From positions 8,042-72,041 of the forward strand of contig FN648540.1 in the NCBI GenBank assembly GCA_000310025.1: 64,000 bases of DNA, written 5' to 3'. Below, piece after piece: positions 10,672 through 21,834 of this stretch (its first letter is position 1; every line of letters starts with the position of its first letter). The stretch comes from Ectocarpus siliculosus. Its lineage: Eukaryota > Sar > Phaeophyceae > Ectocarpales > Ectocarpaceae. The notes under the pieces were generated by a model. The model was not told the DNA's origin and did not search any database. It was given only the letters and a program-made list of their open reading frames with translations. The position numbers were made by a program, and so were the translations under genes.

Positions 10672-11103
10672 AAGCCCACACGATACGTGCAAGGTTCCAG
10701 TCCTTAATAGGATAGGGGTTCAACGGTTGGCGCTGGTGGCTAAACTCTAGATTGATGTGCATGTGACTAAATAAGATCTACAAGTAGGTTGATAGTAGGA
10801 AAAACATATACAAACACAGAAATACTCTATAGTCTAATAGTCTAACCGTTCGACATATACCCACAGCAGTCGAAGATGTGGTGGAGTCTTTTCAGTGAGT
10901 GGAGGAAATGCCGGTGGCGAAGTCTAGGTTGAAGTGCCCACGGCCGGCCCACGGGTGACCCATGGGTGACCCATGGGTGTCCCATGGGCGGTTTGGCAAA
11001 ACTGTCACTAGTGTGGGAGACTGTTTCCGCAGGAGGGGTCGGAAAGATGGCACCCGTCGGTCGGAGAGATGGCACCAGGGTGCAAGAAAAAAAAATATAT
11101 ATA
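10672..11103. other. Repeat-rich intergenic sequence
   Basis: No gene is seen. It contains GATGGCACC-type words (11060-11072), also found at 10224-10233 and, inverted, at 11331-11341. These outer words bracket the hairpin element at 11104-11320. Confidence 0.4.
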
Positions 11104-11320
11104 CCGTATGTGACACAAGATAACACACCCCCTGGACCGATTTTCAAAGCTCGATTACTCCACGACGAAGAGGATGCATAAATGAAACAATACGTTTTCG
11201 AACAGCTCTCGACGAGACGGTTCCAACGCCGCCATTTTCGGCGCTGTGACTCTTCCTGCTGTTGAGAAATCGAGCTTTGAAAATCGGCCAAGGGGGTGTG
11301 TTATCTTCTGTCATATACGG
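11104..11320. mobile_element. TA-flanked hairpin element (MITE), TIR family CCGTATATGACA
   Basis: The left arm (11104-11155) and right arm (11267-11320) are inverted copies. They start CCGTATGTGACACAAGATAA and its near complement, and extend into GATTTTCAAAGCTCGATT. TA dinucleotides sit at 11102-11103 and 11321-11322. About 110 bp lie between the arms. The same ends occur on the longer element at 48791-49723, so this is a short member of that family. TA targets suggest a Tc1/mariner-type origin, by analogy only. Confidence 0.65.
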
Positions 11321-12927
11321 TATCCCACCCGGTGCCATCTCACCGACTACGGCAATCCATAGAACATTGTACATAGCAAGGGTCAAGTTGAACCGGCAAT
11401 ATGTTGGAACTCGTGTGAAAGAGGGGGAGCGAGGGGGAGAGGGGGCGAGAGATATAAAGATGGAAAGCTTGGAACCGTCCTTACTGCTCTGCGTGTTTGT
11501 CTCACCGCTGTCACAGCACGTGAAGCCCCTGGAGGCACCCCAAAATAACCTGGATCACTCCCTGTGGCACCGCCGCCGACCTTGTTGTAGATGATGCTGG
11601 GTATCCGAGCTTGCCGCATCTTGAATCCAGCAACCTTCAATCCTCAGCAATCCCCCTTGAAATGTGCCTGCTGCTGTAGATCGGAACAGCTGCCTCGCTA
11701 TGCCTGCGCCACTGAGTGTGGGTGCTCAGTTCTCTCTCCTCGGCGCGTGTGTGGCGTGTAGCAAGCTGTCTGTGTAGAGTGTGGCACAGCAGTAAGGATA
11801 TGTAACTGTAGCTCCCCGTCAGCCACAACAATTCGGAAACATAAATACAAAGACAGAAAGACTGAAGACTGTAACTGTAGCTCCCCAGCCACAACAACTG
11901 GCTGCAGCAGTGGTGCGTACTTCCAAGAACATTCCTCGGGCTGAAAATGTGCGCCGTATTGTGCGGGCCGCACAGTGAGAACCGTTCTGAAAAACACCAT
12001 ATGCATACCAGATATAGTCTATGACTGGTATCAACGTATCAACTGAGTGACAAGAACGCCTTCGTACCCACGTTCGGAGAAACCTCCATCGGGAATCTAC
12101 AAATCCCGGTGGCATCTCGACCCTCCAGTGCAACCGATCGATGCTGGTTACTGGTGTATCCGGAAGGGGTCGATCTTGTAAATTTACCCAGAAATAAATG
12201 GTCATCATGCATCGCCTCCCTGGGATACACCAATTTCCGACGTCTTCGTCGGTACAACGCGCCAGCGGGGAGGGTGTGGTTGGGAAAACTCTGGAAGAGA
12301 AGGCAGTATGCAAACATGTGTCTTGTAGCTATTTACAGTGTCAACAGCGAGCTACAAACATCTCGCACACTATGTGGACACACCATAGTCTATCTAATTA
12401 AGTTACGTCTACACCACCATTCCCATGAGGAAGGAGGACCAGATCAACCAGATCGCCATTTATCACATTGTATGCACTACTTGCGGGTGTTGCGCCTCCT
12501 GTGTGCCCCGTTGGCTATTTTCGCGTAGTGTCGACGCGTGAGTTGTATTGTTAGTCTAACTCACTCTAGGTGCTGATTAGTAAGAACATAGGGGAACAGA
12601 GAGACAAAACGGGCTGCCTCAATGAGCATCGTGCTTAGACTATGTAGGCACAGGACAAGGCGGGTTGGTTTCGCCGCGATGATCTATGCATTCGGAGGAC
12701 GAGGCTGTCGGAAACTGGTATCTTCCGGAGGCGGTGCCCATCAACTTGGTTTATTAGTTGTGGTAGAGGGTGCGTTATGTGCAGTGGGAGCAGCTGCTGC
12801 TATTACAGCTGCAACGGCAACAGCAACGACGACCCCCTGGATATCCTGCCGTAGGCCACCGCGGTGAATAAACCAAGCATAGCTACAGTAGCAACCACCC
12901 CCGAGAGCCGGACACACGAACGCTCTC
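11321..12927. other. Intergenic, no gene supported
   Basis: Frames on both strands here lack start, splice or domain support. A partial tandem duplication of GTAACTGTAGCTCCCC...CAGCCACAACAA lies at about 11803-11832 and 11872-11902. A GCA/CAG-rich patch at 12785-12830 gives poly-Ala or poly-Thr frames. Confidence 0.4.
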
Positions 12928-13181
12928 TTCATTGGTGAGTCCGATAGCGCGGTCGATGCTAATAAGAAACACACGCAAACAATCAGCGCACGTCAAAACC
13001 CGATCCCAAATTAGTGTATGTATCTACCAGATAGATCGTAGTTGTCCGACTCCTCTCTGGTACATGGTCCAACGATTCCCATCTATTGCACTCCATACAC
13101 GTCTCCGACGACACAGCACGTGACGCCTTCGTGTGCGTTCTTATTATTAGCATCGACCGCGCTACCCCGCTGACCAATGAA
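12928..13181. mobile_element. Inverted-repeat element of about 250 bp
   Basis: The left arm (12928-12980) contains TAGCGCGGTCGATGCTAATA. The right arm (13131-13181) contains its near complement (TATTAGCATCGACCGCGCTA). The arms are about 50 bp with a few differences. The 150-bp middle shows no frame. A related arm (GGCGCGGTCGGTGCCAATAG) occurs at about 23607-23626. Confidence 0.55.
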
Positions 13182-16100
13182 AAGACGTGTGTGTGCGCGC
13201 GCGTTTTCATCCCATCCACCCTGGCCGTCAGTCTGCGCCTGTCAACACATGTTTACCACGTCCGACACTCGAAACAAACATCGCATGCAACACCCGAACA
13301 AACGCACATGTTGTCAAGGCGAAATACGAGGAAAGCAATTAATTCCATCCAGAGAAAACGGCGACAAACACCCTGAGCGCGACATTTCCTAACAAATATA
13401 AATGGCTTCAGTCTAAACCCTATTTTCCAGTACGACATGGGCAGTTTGAACTTGGCACATGGCGGCAGCAGCCTAGGCTTTCGCCTTTGTCGTCTTGCAA
13501 GAGGGTCGAAACCTCTTTGCCATTCTTTCGATGGTCGGGATTTCCTATGTAGAGTCTACACAGGGATCTGCGAAGACAGATTATTGGGGGGGGAGTGCTA
13601 TAATAGAAACCAACTTCTGAACTACAAAGACAGAGAGAGAGAGCACCCGCCAGTACAGTCTTTACTTCGCAAACAAGTCGAAACGAAAACCAGGAACACG
13701 GAGAGAGGAGATGAGCACTACTACGTTGACCCGGGTCTTCACCCTCAGCACCCAAAACAATCAGTACACACCAGTTTCAACATATGAGAAACAACTACCG
13801 GAAACATACTAGATAGTACAGACGACTAGGAACGAGTGTGTACTGCTGGTGAGCCCTCTCAAGCTGACATTTCGCTTGAATCAGTCAATCTAAATTCCTC
13901 ACTGCATTCCACGGGCTGTAGTACACTGAGACTAGAGAGACAACGTCTGTAACCCCCCCCGCCGACAACAGAGCTAAAGGGAAACATAACCACGTGAAAC
14001 TGCCGACGTCACCACCTCATGCCCCGTCGGCTGTTGCTGCTGCATCTCTCCCCGGGAAGTGCCTCTTCGCTCTTGTACCCCCAATACCCGCCCCCCATTT
14101 CTCAAGTACACTCGGTGGTGCAAAACAGATTCTCGAGCCATCTTGCATGGTTCGTTTTGCAGTCAATCGATGCTTACAATCAGGCGAGTTACATTAACTT
14201 TCTCAAGGGGGTAACATTCGGTACAAACGCCGTGGCCGTGGTACCGCGGCCAAGAAAAGCACAAAAGCCGGTTTTTCCCCCCTGGAAAAATATACTGTGG
14301 TATCCGTATTGGAAGGTGTCCAGCTTACAGCAATGCATGCACAAAAATCTGGCACAATCCCCCCCATCCATGTACCCCACAAGGATTGAGGCTGTGCGTC
14401 CAAGACACGACCAAAAACAAAAAAAAATAACAAAAAAACAAAACAAAAAACAACACATTCAGGGTCAAAACTACATATGTACCTCCTCGCTCAATGTTTC
14501 AAGAAACATCCCCCCCATAAAGTACCTTGTACAGTAGAACAAATGCAACGCCTTGGCAACAAGGGCAAGGCTCGATGCCCCAAATGTGCCGCACGAACAA
14601 ATCGAGAAGCGGCGCAATATCATCTGCCTCCCGTCTCTTCCTCTCTGCAACACGTTCGAAAACACACTCAAATTGGGACAGCTCTACAGAACACACGACA
14701 CAGCACTCAGTTACACAATGCACCTTTTTCTTCACGCGGAATGCTCTCGTACGCACAGGTCTGCACAATCGTAGACACATATAGACAAGACAAACAAATA
14801 ATTGACCAACCACAGACCGACAAGAGATGGACCAACCGACACAACACAAACAGACACGGCAGGCAAGCTTCATTGTGCCTAAGGCAAACAAGATCCAACA
14901 ACTATTATTTTCCATAGCAGCCATAGCTACCACAAGACTTACACGAGGAGGAGACAGGGGAAACAAACTCAATTTTCATCTATGGCGAGAGAATAGCGAC
15001 GGTTCCCTCGAGAAACCAGCGATGAAACTGCCGGGACAAATCAACCAACGACGATATATGACCATATTATTTCGAAACTAAAACAAGTACTACTGCAAGT
15101 TCCGCGGGGGAGAATGGCCCCGGTTTGTGGCCAAGGCCTCGCCCGAAGTCGAGGAGCCGGTTGAACAACGTCACACGCCAAAGCCCTCTAGAAAACCTTT
15201 CATTGCCGTACAGAATAATAGTGCCGGGAGCAAATGGAACGGCACCCGCGCCCGAAAAGTCCTGCCGGTCGACGAAACGGCGGTGTCCTCTACAGCACCA
15301 CCTTCCGTCGGGAGGCACGGCAACGCTACCCCCCCCCCCCCCTTTCCGTTATATCATTCACGAAGTACCCGCCCCACCCCCATACCCTCCATCACCATCA
15401 CCCCCACGAGAAGGCAAGGGCCCACCTCTATCACCAACAATTCAACATGTTGTCATGCCTCGTCCCTTTGTGTTCAAGGCCGAAGGTATGCAACCCATCT
15501 CTGTGACAACATGTTAGTTCTTGGCACATACACGTACATAGTGTAGAAGCGTGGCAAACCACAGCCAAAGAAACGACTCAAGGTCGTACAATGCACAAGG
15601 GCCGGAAAGGGATCACGCAAGTACCTCTAAATAGCATGCGTTGAATGGTCTTGGCATGACTCTCCGCGACCAACAACGTGCATTCACTTTCTCACCCCAA
15701 GTGCTACAACAACAGCGCGAGACTAACGCAAAAAGTGTAGCACACATCACTGCGGTAGAGTTTCTTTTGCAATATACGCCAATGAAATATGAAATTCACA
15801 AGAAAAATACCACGAGCATCGACGCTGAAATCGGTCGCTGCTAAACACGTAATGCAACAAGGTTGCCGCATGAGCACAAAGCTTGAAGGAAGCAGACCCA
15901 TTCATCACATGCCAAAAAAAAAAAAGCGCGTGTTTTTGAATAGCTGAAATCGACAAGACGACACGTCGTTTCAACTTCAACTCCGGTGAGCAGGAAGATG
16001 CGGACTGAGGATCAGCCAATGAAAATTGCACGACCCCGGGCACTGCGAGCAAGACCCCGACGCTCTATGGCCATGCACACAGGCAACCTGCTCCGTCCCC

Positions 16101-16186
16101 CCGCCCGACCAAAACCACCAACGCGGTGCATACCCGTTGCCACTGAAACTCTCGCTCGAAACCAACCAACGCGCGAACGACCAACC
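13182..16186. other. Intergenic and 3' flank of the Zn2Cys6 gene
   Basis: No gene could be supported. Minus-strand frames at 14499-14972 and 15067-15318 contain protein-like patches but no matching splice sites or known motifs. Part of 15100-15550 could be untranslated sequence. Low-complexity runs occur at 14407-14455 (A-rich) and 15330-15345 (C-rich). Confidence 0.35.
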
Positions 16187-18245
16187 TCAAAACTGGTAGT
16201 CGCCGCCGGTGACAACGCCGCAGCTCACGGCACCGCCGCCGCCGGCGAGCGGAGGCACAGCCCCGTGGTTGTCGGCGGCCGTCAACATCCCAGCTGCCGG
16301 GACCCCCGACACAGCCTCGAGCAGGTCTCCGTTGGGGGTCACGCCTGCCGGCAGCAGCCAGTCCGTCATCCCGTAAGGGAGGGTCCTAACGTGGGTCACG
16401 CTCTGCAGGGGCTCCGCCACCGCCCCGAGACCGCCTGCGCTACCTTGGAAACCCCGCTGTTGGACCGGGCCAGCGGCGGCGGTGGCGAGGGCAGCGGGTT
16501 CCCCAAAGGGTTCCGCGGCGACGTCGTTGATCTCGAAGACTGGCGACTGCGCCCGCGACACGCCGTCGCCACCACCGCCGCCGCCGCCGCGTTCGCTCCA
16601 AGAGGAGCAAGAGGTAAGCAGCCCCCCCCCGGGGCCGCAGACGTCGCCGCCGTTCTCTAGGATGAACGAGCTGCGGTGGTTCAGGAGCCGGCGCCAGCTG
16701 CCGTTGCCGTTCGAGTTGATCGACTTGATGCGCGACAAGGGGCGGGGCTGCTGCTGCTGCTGCTGCTCTTGCTGCACGGTGGAGCCGGTGGCAGCAACGC
16801 CCGCCGGCCCGGTGGCCGTGACCACCGCCGATGCCGCCGCCGCCGCAACCGCAGCCGCAGCCGCAGCCTCGGTTGTCATCGTCGCCGCCGCCGCGGAAGC
16901 AGCGGCTGCGCTAACGACCCTCTGCGTTGCGGTAATGGCCGGGTTCAACGAGCCCGGTCTCGGCGGACGGGATGCGGATGCCGCATCGCGGGGGGGGGCG
17001 GCGACGGCCTGACAGGGGGGGGCGGGAGCTGCTTGGTTCCAAAGGCGCCGGAGCCCGTTGTCCGGGCCGGCCTGATCGGGACCGGAGATCTGGTTAACCT
17101 TGACCTTCTTTTTCGGCGGGGGGGTAAGCTGCTTGTGCGGCTTCTGTTCCTGCTGCGGGTCTTGTTGAGCTTCAACGGCGTCTTCCTCGGTCTCGAGCTG
17201 TCCAGGGAGACGGGCGGCGTTGGGATCGTAATGTAGTCGGTATCGAAGGGGGCAGGAGGTACAGGTAGATGTGCAACGTCGATTCGCCCGCCTTAAAAAC
17301 GGGCACCGGCCCTATTGATCGTACTTGGCACAAAAAAAAACGATTCTTCTCATCGGTGCCAAGAGATTGCACCAAGAGAGGTACGGCGGCTGGTCAGGCA
17401 CAGGCAAACCGAATCGAAAACGGAATGGACTGGACAACCAAGCCTCCGCACGAGTACACGCAGACACACACAGCAAAGCGTGTTCACGTTCTTCATCCCG
17501 TTACATGCAAGACTGGAATACTTCTTTTCGTCAGCCGGTTGGCGCGCGATGCTATTGCAACTACAAAAGACAAACACACAAAAAAACACAAACCATCATG
17601 CCCCGATGACTGGCACAGTCGACGAGGACGAAGCTACTCGAAGACTCACAAAAAACACAAAAAACACACCTGCCCTAGGAGCTCGTCGATCAACTCGTCC
17701 TCCTTCGCAGACGCCTCAAACGCCGCCGGTTTGTGCGGGAACTCCAGGAACGATCCGCTGCTGCCACCGACCTTTCCGTCGATGGGCGTGGGCGGGAGCA
17801 CGGTTGTGCTGTCTCCGTTCGCCGCGCGTCCCCCCCCGCCATAACATCCAACGTCCAAGAAACTGGCCGCCGGAGGTCCGCCCCCCGCCTGCTGGAGGGG
17901 AGAGGGGGGCAGATGGCGGGGGGTGGGGGGGGGGGGGGGGGGGGGGGGAATTCCCTTGGAAAAAGGGGGCACGAAAAAACCCGGGGGGTTTTTGGCCCCT
18001 TTAGGGGTGTTGAGCCTTGCAAAAGGAAAAAGGAAACCTCGGGTTGTTACGGAAGGGGCCCCGCTTTTTTGTGTCGGCCCGGGGGGAATTAAGATGACCC
18101 CAAACCAATTTAAAGGGGGGGCCCCCTNNNNNNNNNNNNNNNNNNNNNNNNNNNNNNNNNNNNNNNNNNNNNNNNNNNNNNNNNNNNNNNNNNNNNNNNN
18201 NNNNNNNNNNNNNNNNNNNNNNNNNNNGGGAAGAGGGGGGAAAAG

Positions 18246-18277
<32 letters not shown>

Positions 18278-19698
18278 GAGATTCCGTTGGAAAGAGGGGT
18301 AGCGGAAAAACACGGTTGGTTTTGTGCCCGTTTATGGCAGTTGATCGTTGACAAGGAGACAAGGAACGCTCTGGTCGTTACGGACTGGTCGCCGTTCTTT
18401 CGGTTCGGTCCTGGCGGATCATAGATGCATCCAAACCTATTTAACGGCGGTACTCACGTACAGATTGGCCTTATTTCGTGTGGTACAGACTACTTTCAGG
18501 CTGCTTGCGGCTTGTTCGGGAGGGGGCTTGTCGCTTGTCGCGGTGGCGCATGAGCTGAGGTGCACGACTACATCATACTCAGAGTGTTGTGTACGGATTT
18601 GGTCCACGGGAATTGGACACTGTCAGCAACGCGCCGGTAAGATGACCACAAAAAAAACTGCTATCCCCACCTCGTCCATGACATGATCACGATTCCCGAT
18701 GCCGTCTCCCACCGACCCGGGTGCAAAAGGCCTCTTGTCAGCCGCCGAAAACGCCCTCGACGTCGAACCCCGACCGCCCCTCTTGCCTTTCGCCGATTGC
18801 GACCAAGCCATTGCCGCCGCCAGCCCGGGCTTCGACCCGGACAGGGAAAGCGCGGCTGCCGCGCTGCTGATGGCGTCGACCCCCAGGGACTCCTCTCGAA
18901 ACGGCGGTGCCCCCTCGCCGATGTGGCGGTTACACTTGGGCCCCGGCTTCTGCTTGAGGCTGAAGACGCACACGTGGTCCTTGCGGGCGCAGTAGTGGCA
19001 CGCCCCTCCTTCGATTCTGCCGCTGCAGCGCACCTGTTCGCGTTTGGGGGATTTGCGGGAACGTCGTGGGGGGACCCTATTTAGTTTGATTGCTTAGAAG
19101 TAGCTGCCTACCTTTTGAGACAGAGCGCCGTTCCTACTGTATTGCTTGCACAGACAACGCCAACGCCAGGGCAATCTTTCACGGGCTGCACACGTTGAGT
19201 CTTGCTGCGGAAGACACCCTTCCCTCCTTCAAGGGGGTGGGTCTCTGGACGGACAACGTAAACGCCGCAGCCGTATCAGCGCCCCCCCCCCCGCCAAGAA
19301 CAAAACCGAGTTGTGCAGTGACAAAGGTATGCCCTCCTGCCATGGGCACCCCGCCATACAGCATCAGATGACACTGTCAATGTATCTAGGTCGCACTGGA
19401 AGGCGGATAGCGGAACATATCCTAAGCGGGTGAAAGAAGGGCGTGACTAAATTACTTGTCGTATTGTGATGGTCGGTCGGTCGGTGCATACATGCAGCAT
19501 CCCGCTGTATGGCTAGCGCTCCTGCTGGCATACTTGCTGCGTTCTGCCGGAAGGGGCGTCCGTATCAGACGAAGCGTGTGAGAGACCAACGAAGCGGGTA
19601 CGTGCACAAACACAGCAGCTACGTCTCTCGTGCAATTTTCTCACCTTTTTCTCGACGCAGTAGTCGCAGTTGCGGCGAGTGTTCGATCTAGGGTCCAT
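16187..19698 (-). CDS. Zn(II)2Cys6 transcription-factor-like protein, four exons
   Basis: Minus-strand exons: 19698-19645, 19033-18671, 17891-17670 and 17197-16187 (stop TGA at 16189-16187). All junctions are GT-AG and phase 0, giving about 549 aa. Joining exons 1 and 2 creates a complete binuclear zinc cluster: Cys11-X2-Cys14-X6-Cys21-X8-Cys30-X2-Cys33-X6-Cys40, followed by the usual basic linker SLKQKPGPK. In fungi such clusters bind DNA, commonly at CGG-type sites. Exon 4 starts with an acidic/Gln-rich stretch, then a nuclear-localisation-like PKKKVKV (about 241-247), poly-Ala and poly-Gln tracts, and a more complex patch SRIKSINSNGNGSWRRLLN. No fungal regulatory domain (MHR) was seen. The splice between exons 3 and 4 (GACAG|CTCGAG) is the least certain. 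The 18128-18227 gap lies in intron 2, so a missed exon is possible. The role is presumably nuclear gene regulation; the targets are unknown. Confidence 0.75.
17940..18127. other. Probable low-quality assembly duplicate next to the gap
   Basis: This stretch aligns base for base, with many substitutions toward homopolymers, to about 18265-18445 on the far side of the gap. For example, TTCCCTTGGAAAAAGGGGG matches TTCCGTTGGAAAGAGGGGT, and CCAAACCAATTTAAAGGGGG matches CCAAACCTATTTAACGGCGG. The pattern fits a failing read after a poly(G) run rather than a biological repeat. Do not trust reading frames here. Confidence 0.7.
18128..18227. other. Scaffold gap of 100 N
   Basis: Exactly 100 N, the conventional size for a gap of unknown length. 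It lies inside the second intron of the Zn2Cys6 gene and is flanked by poly(G) runs. Confidence 0.95.
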
Positions 19699-21834
19699 CT
19701 TAGCCCCAAAGGCCCTTCTTCCGGGTCACAAAAGCGCTAGTTATAGCTGGAGAGAAATCCAATCACGCGAGAAAGGCTCCCTGCACGTAGCCGGCGAAAA
19801 CGACCGTGCCCACTGCTCGAGGTGCGGGACGATACCCTGCTGCTGTAGTCGCTCTAGTCAGGAAGTACCCGGGGGGGCTAGCTTTGTCCCTGGTCGTTGT
19901 CCCTGTGGTCATACAACGTTCGGTAGAAGGGGAGGAGCGACGGGGATAGCGCGCTTGTCAAAGGATGTGATATGGTGAGTGCGCGTGCTCAGGGATTCCT
20001 GCCGTTACTGCTGCCAACGTGAAGCATTTTCCACAGGTCACTCACTCACTTCCTCTTCCGTGGGCAGGCTCTCAACATTCAACATGGGCGACGAGTACGG
20101 GTGGGAGAGCTGCCATGGTATGCTTAAAGACTGCTGCTGTACAAGTACGGGACAAATTGTTCTGTTTGGTTCGTTCAGGTTCGCTGGGCTTCCTAGTCGA
20201 AAACACGAAAACAATATAGCGGTGTGAGCTGTTCGAGCTTGAAACGCAACAGATGTACACTTGTATGTTCATCGTGCATAACCCGTGATGACAGCAGTGT
20301 TGTTCGTTCATGATCCCAGTCAGATCACTGGTATGCTATGTACATTACAATACTTCGAAGAAGAATCTTCCATGTGGTTCTTTTTGCTCATTGTGCCTCT
20401 TTGAACTGTTTTGTGTGTTTTTATTATTCCTTAACTATTTACAGAGGGTCGGTTGATGTGTACCGCTACACACGTTATATTGCATTCGAGCGAAAGACCA
20501 GAGCGAGCGACAGGACGGATTTTGGCGCATGCGTACAATAAAGAAAACGTAGGGAGGGCTCGTCTTGGCTCTCGCATGCAACTGCTGTATTAAGCCGAGT
20601 ACGTATGCTGTACAGCAGTAGTACAGAACAAACGAGTACTGCCCGTACCAGGACCATGGCGGTCTCTACGTCCTATGATTGCACAAGTCCCATGACGAAA
20701 AACAAAGATAAGCCAGAACAAAAAAACACCAGGAGAGAAATTTCCAGGTGGTGTCTGTGTCCGCCTACAGCAGTATTCTCCGAGAGGGGAGGGACAGCGA
20801 AACAACAGCAGTACTCCACACCACGTCCTGCCCTCGTACGCACAGGCTGGATCCTCCAAAACGCTGGGTGTATCCACCATTCGCTCCTCACGTGAGGTCT
20901 GTCTGTGCGTGCTACTGGCGCAGCCCTCGTCTGCAAAATACGTATTTTCTCGCTCTTTCGACTCGGACCGCGGCGCTTGCTGTGTAGGCCAGCAGCGATC
21001 GTGCATGCCAATGCAGCCCAGGGCGAGCCCGGCGTATCGGGGTATACCTACTCCCAAACCATGATTCGCTGCGGTGTGCTTCTACGAGTTGTCAAGGCAC
21101 TCTGCGCGGCCGGGGTGCTTGTGCTGGCTATTGTAGCTTGTGTGCTTGGTGTGTCTTGGCGTGAGGGAGCAGCAGGTGTGTGTGCTGGCTTTGCCATCTG
21201 GTGTGGGACCACACCATGATATTAACTTGAATCGCACAACAACGCACACATCACACACCGCCCCCTGCCGCTGGTAATTGTCGCATGCCTCCTGCCACCC
21301 TTTTCCTGTTGCCCCTTGTGCGAGAAGCGAAAGCACACGCCCATACACATACAGCCTATTGGCCGCACGACAACAGCAGTAGCACCGCCATCATCATCCA
21401 TCCTCGCCTTCGTTTCCTGCTCTCTCCTGACAACCCCCTTTCCGCCAGGCCATGCGACTGACTCACTCACCGAACGCACCCGCCGGGGAAGAGAGATACG
21501 TCTTATCTTCGCGTCTTGACGTAGACAAACACGGCAGAGAAGACAGGGTTCGGGCAGGCCTGCGCGCCGAACGTCAGCTGCTGAGAGCGACGGGTGCGTC
21601 TGATGTGAGAGGACGGCAGTGATGCAGAGAGAGGCGGATAAACTATGTCGGGCTTTGATTGGCCAAGGGATGAGTCCGTGTATCAAAATCTGGTACAGCG
21701 TCATGGCGGTGGAATACTGTCTGTGGGGCCTCTCCGTTGGCCCTTGTTGCATGCGAGCGATGGGTCGATTCCGCTGGTGTGTTGCTGTCGCTATCTTCGT
21801 GCCTGCTTGGACGCTTGCGACTGCCAACACAAAG
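19699..21834. other. Divergent intergenic region between Zn2Cys6 and rubredoxin genes
   Basis: About 2.1 kb between two divergent start codons. It should hold both promoters, but no clear TATA box was identified. TACTGCTGTA-like words occur at 20582-20618 and 20765-20775. A stretch near 20130-20165 (CTGCTGTACAAGTACGGGAC) resembles one near 52512. No gene was supported. Confidence 0.4.

Noticed and set aside
16482-17236. Long plus-strand frames rich in Ala/Ser/Cys opposite the Zn2Cys6 exon 4
   Set aside because: They are antisense shadows of a GC-rich coding exon. The minus frame has the phase-consistent splice and the NLS.
17172-17375. Alternative upstream reading of Zn2Cys6 exon 4 from 17375
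   Set aside because: Its frame stops at 17172 and does not continue into the long 3' frame. The CTCGAG acceptor at 17197 fits phase 0 with exon 3.
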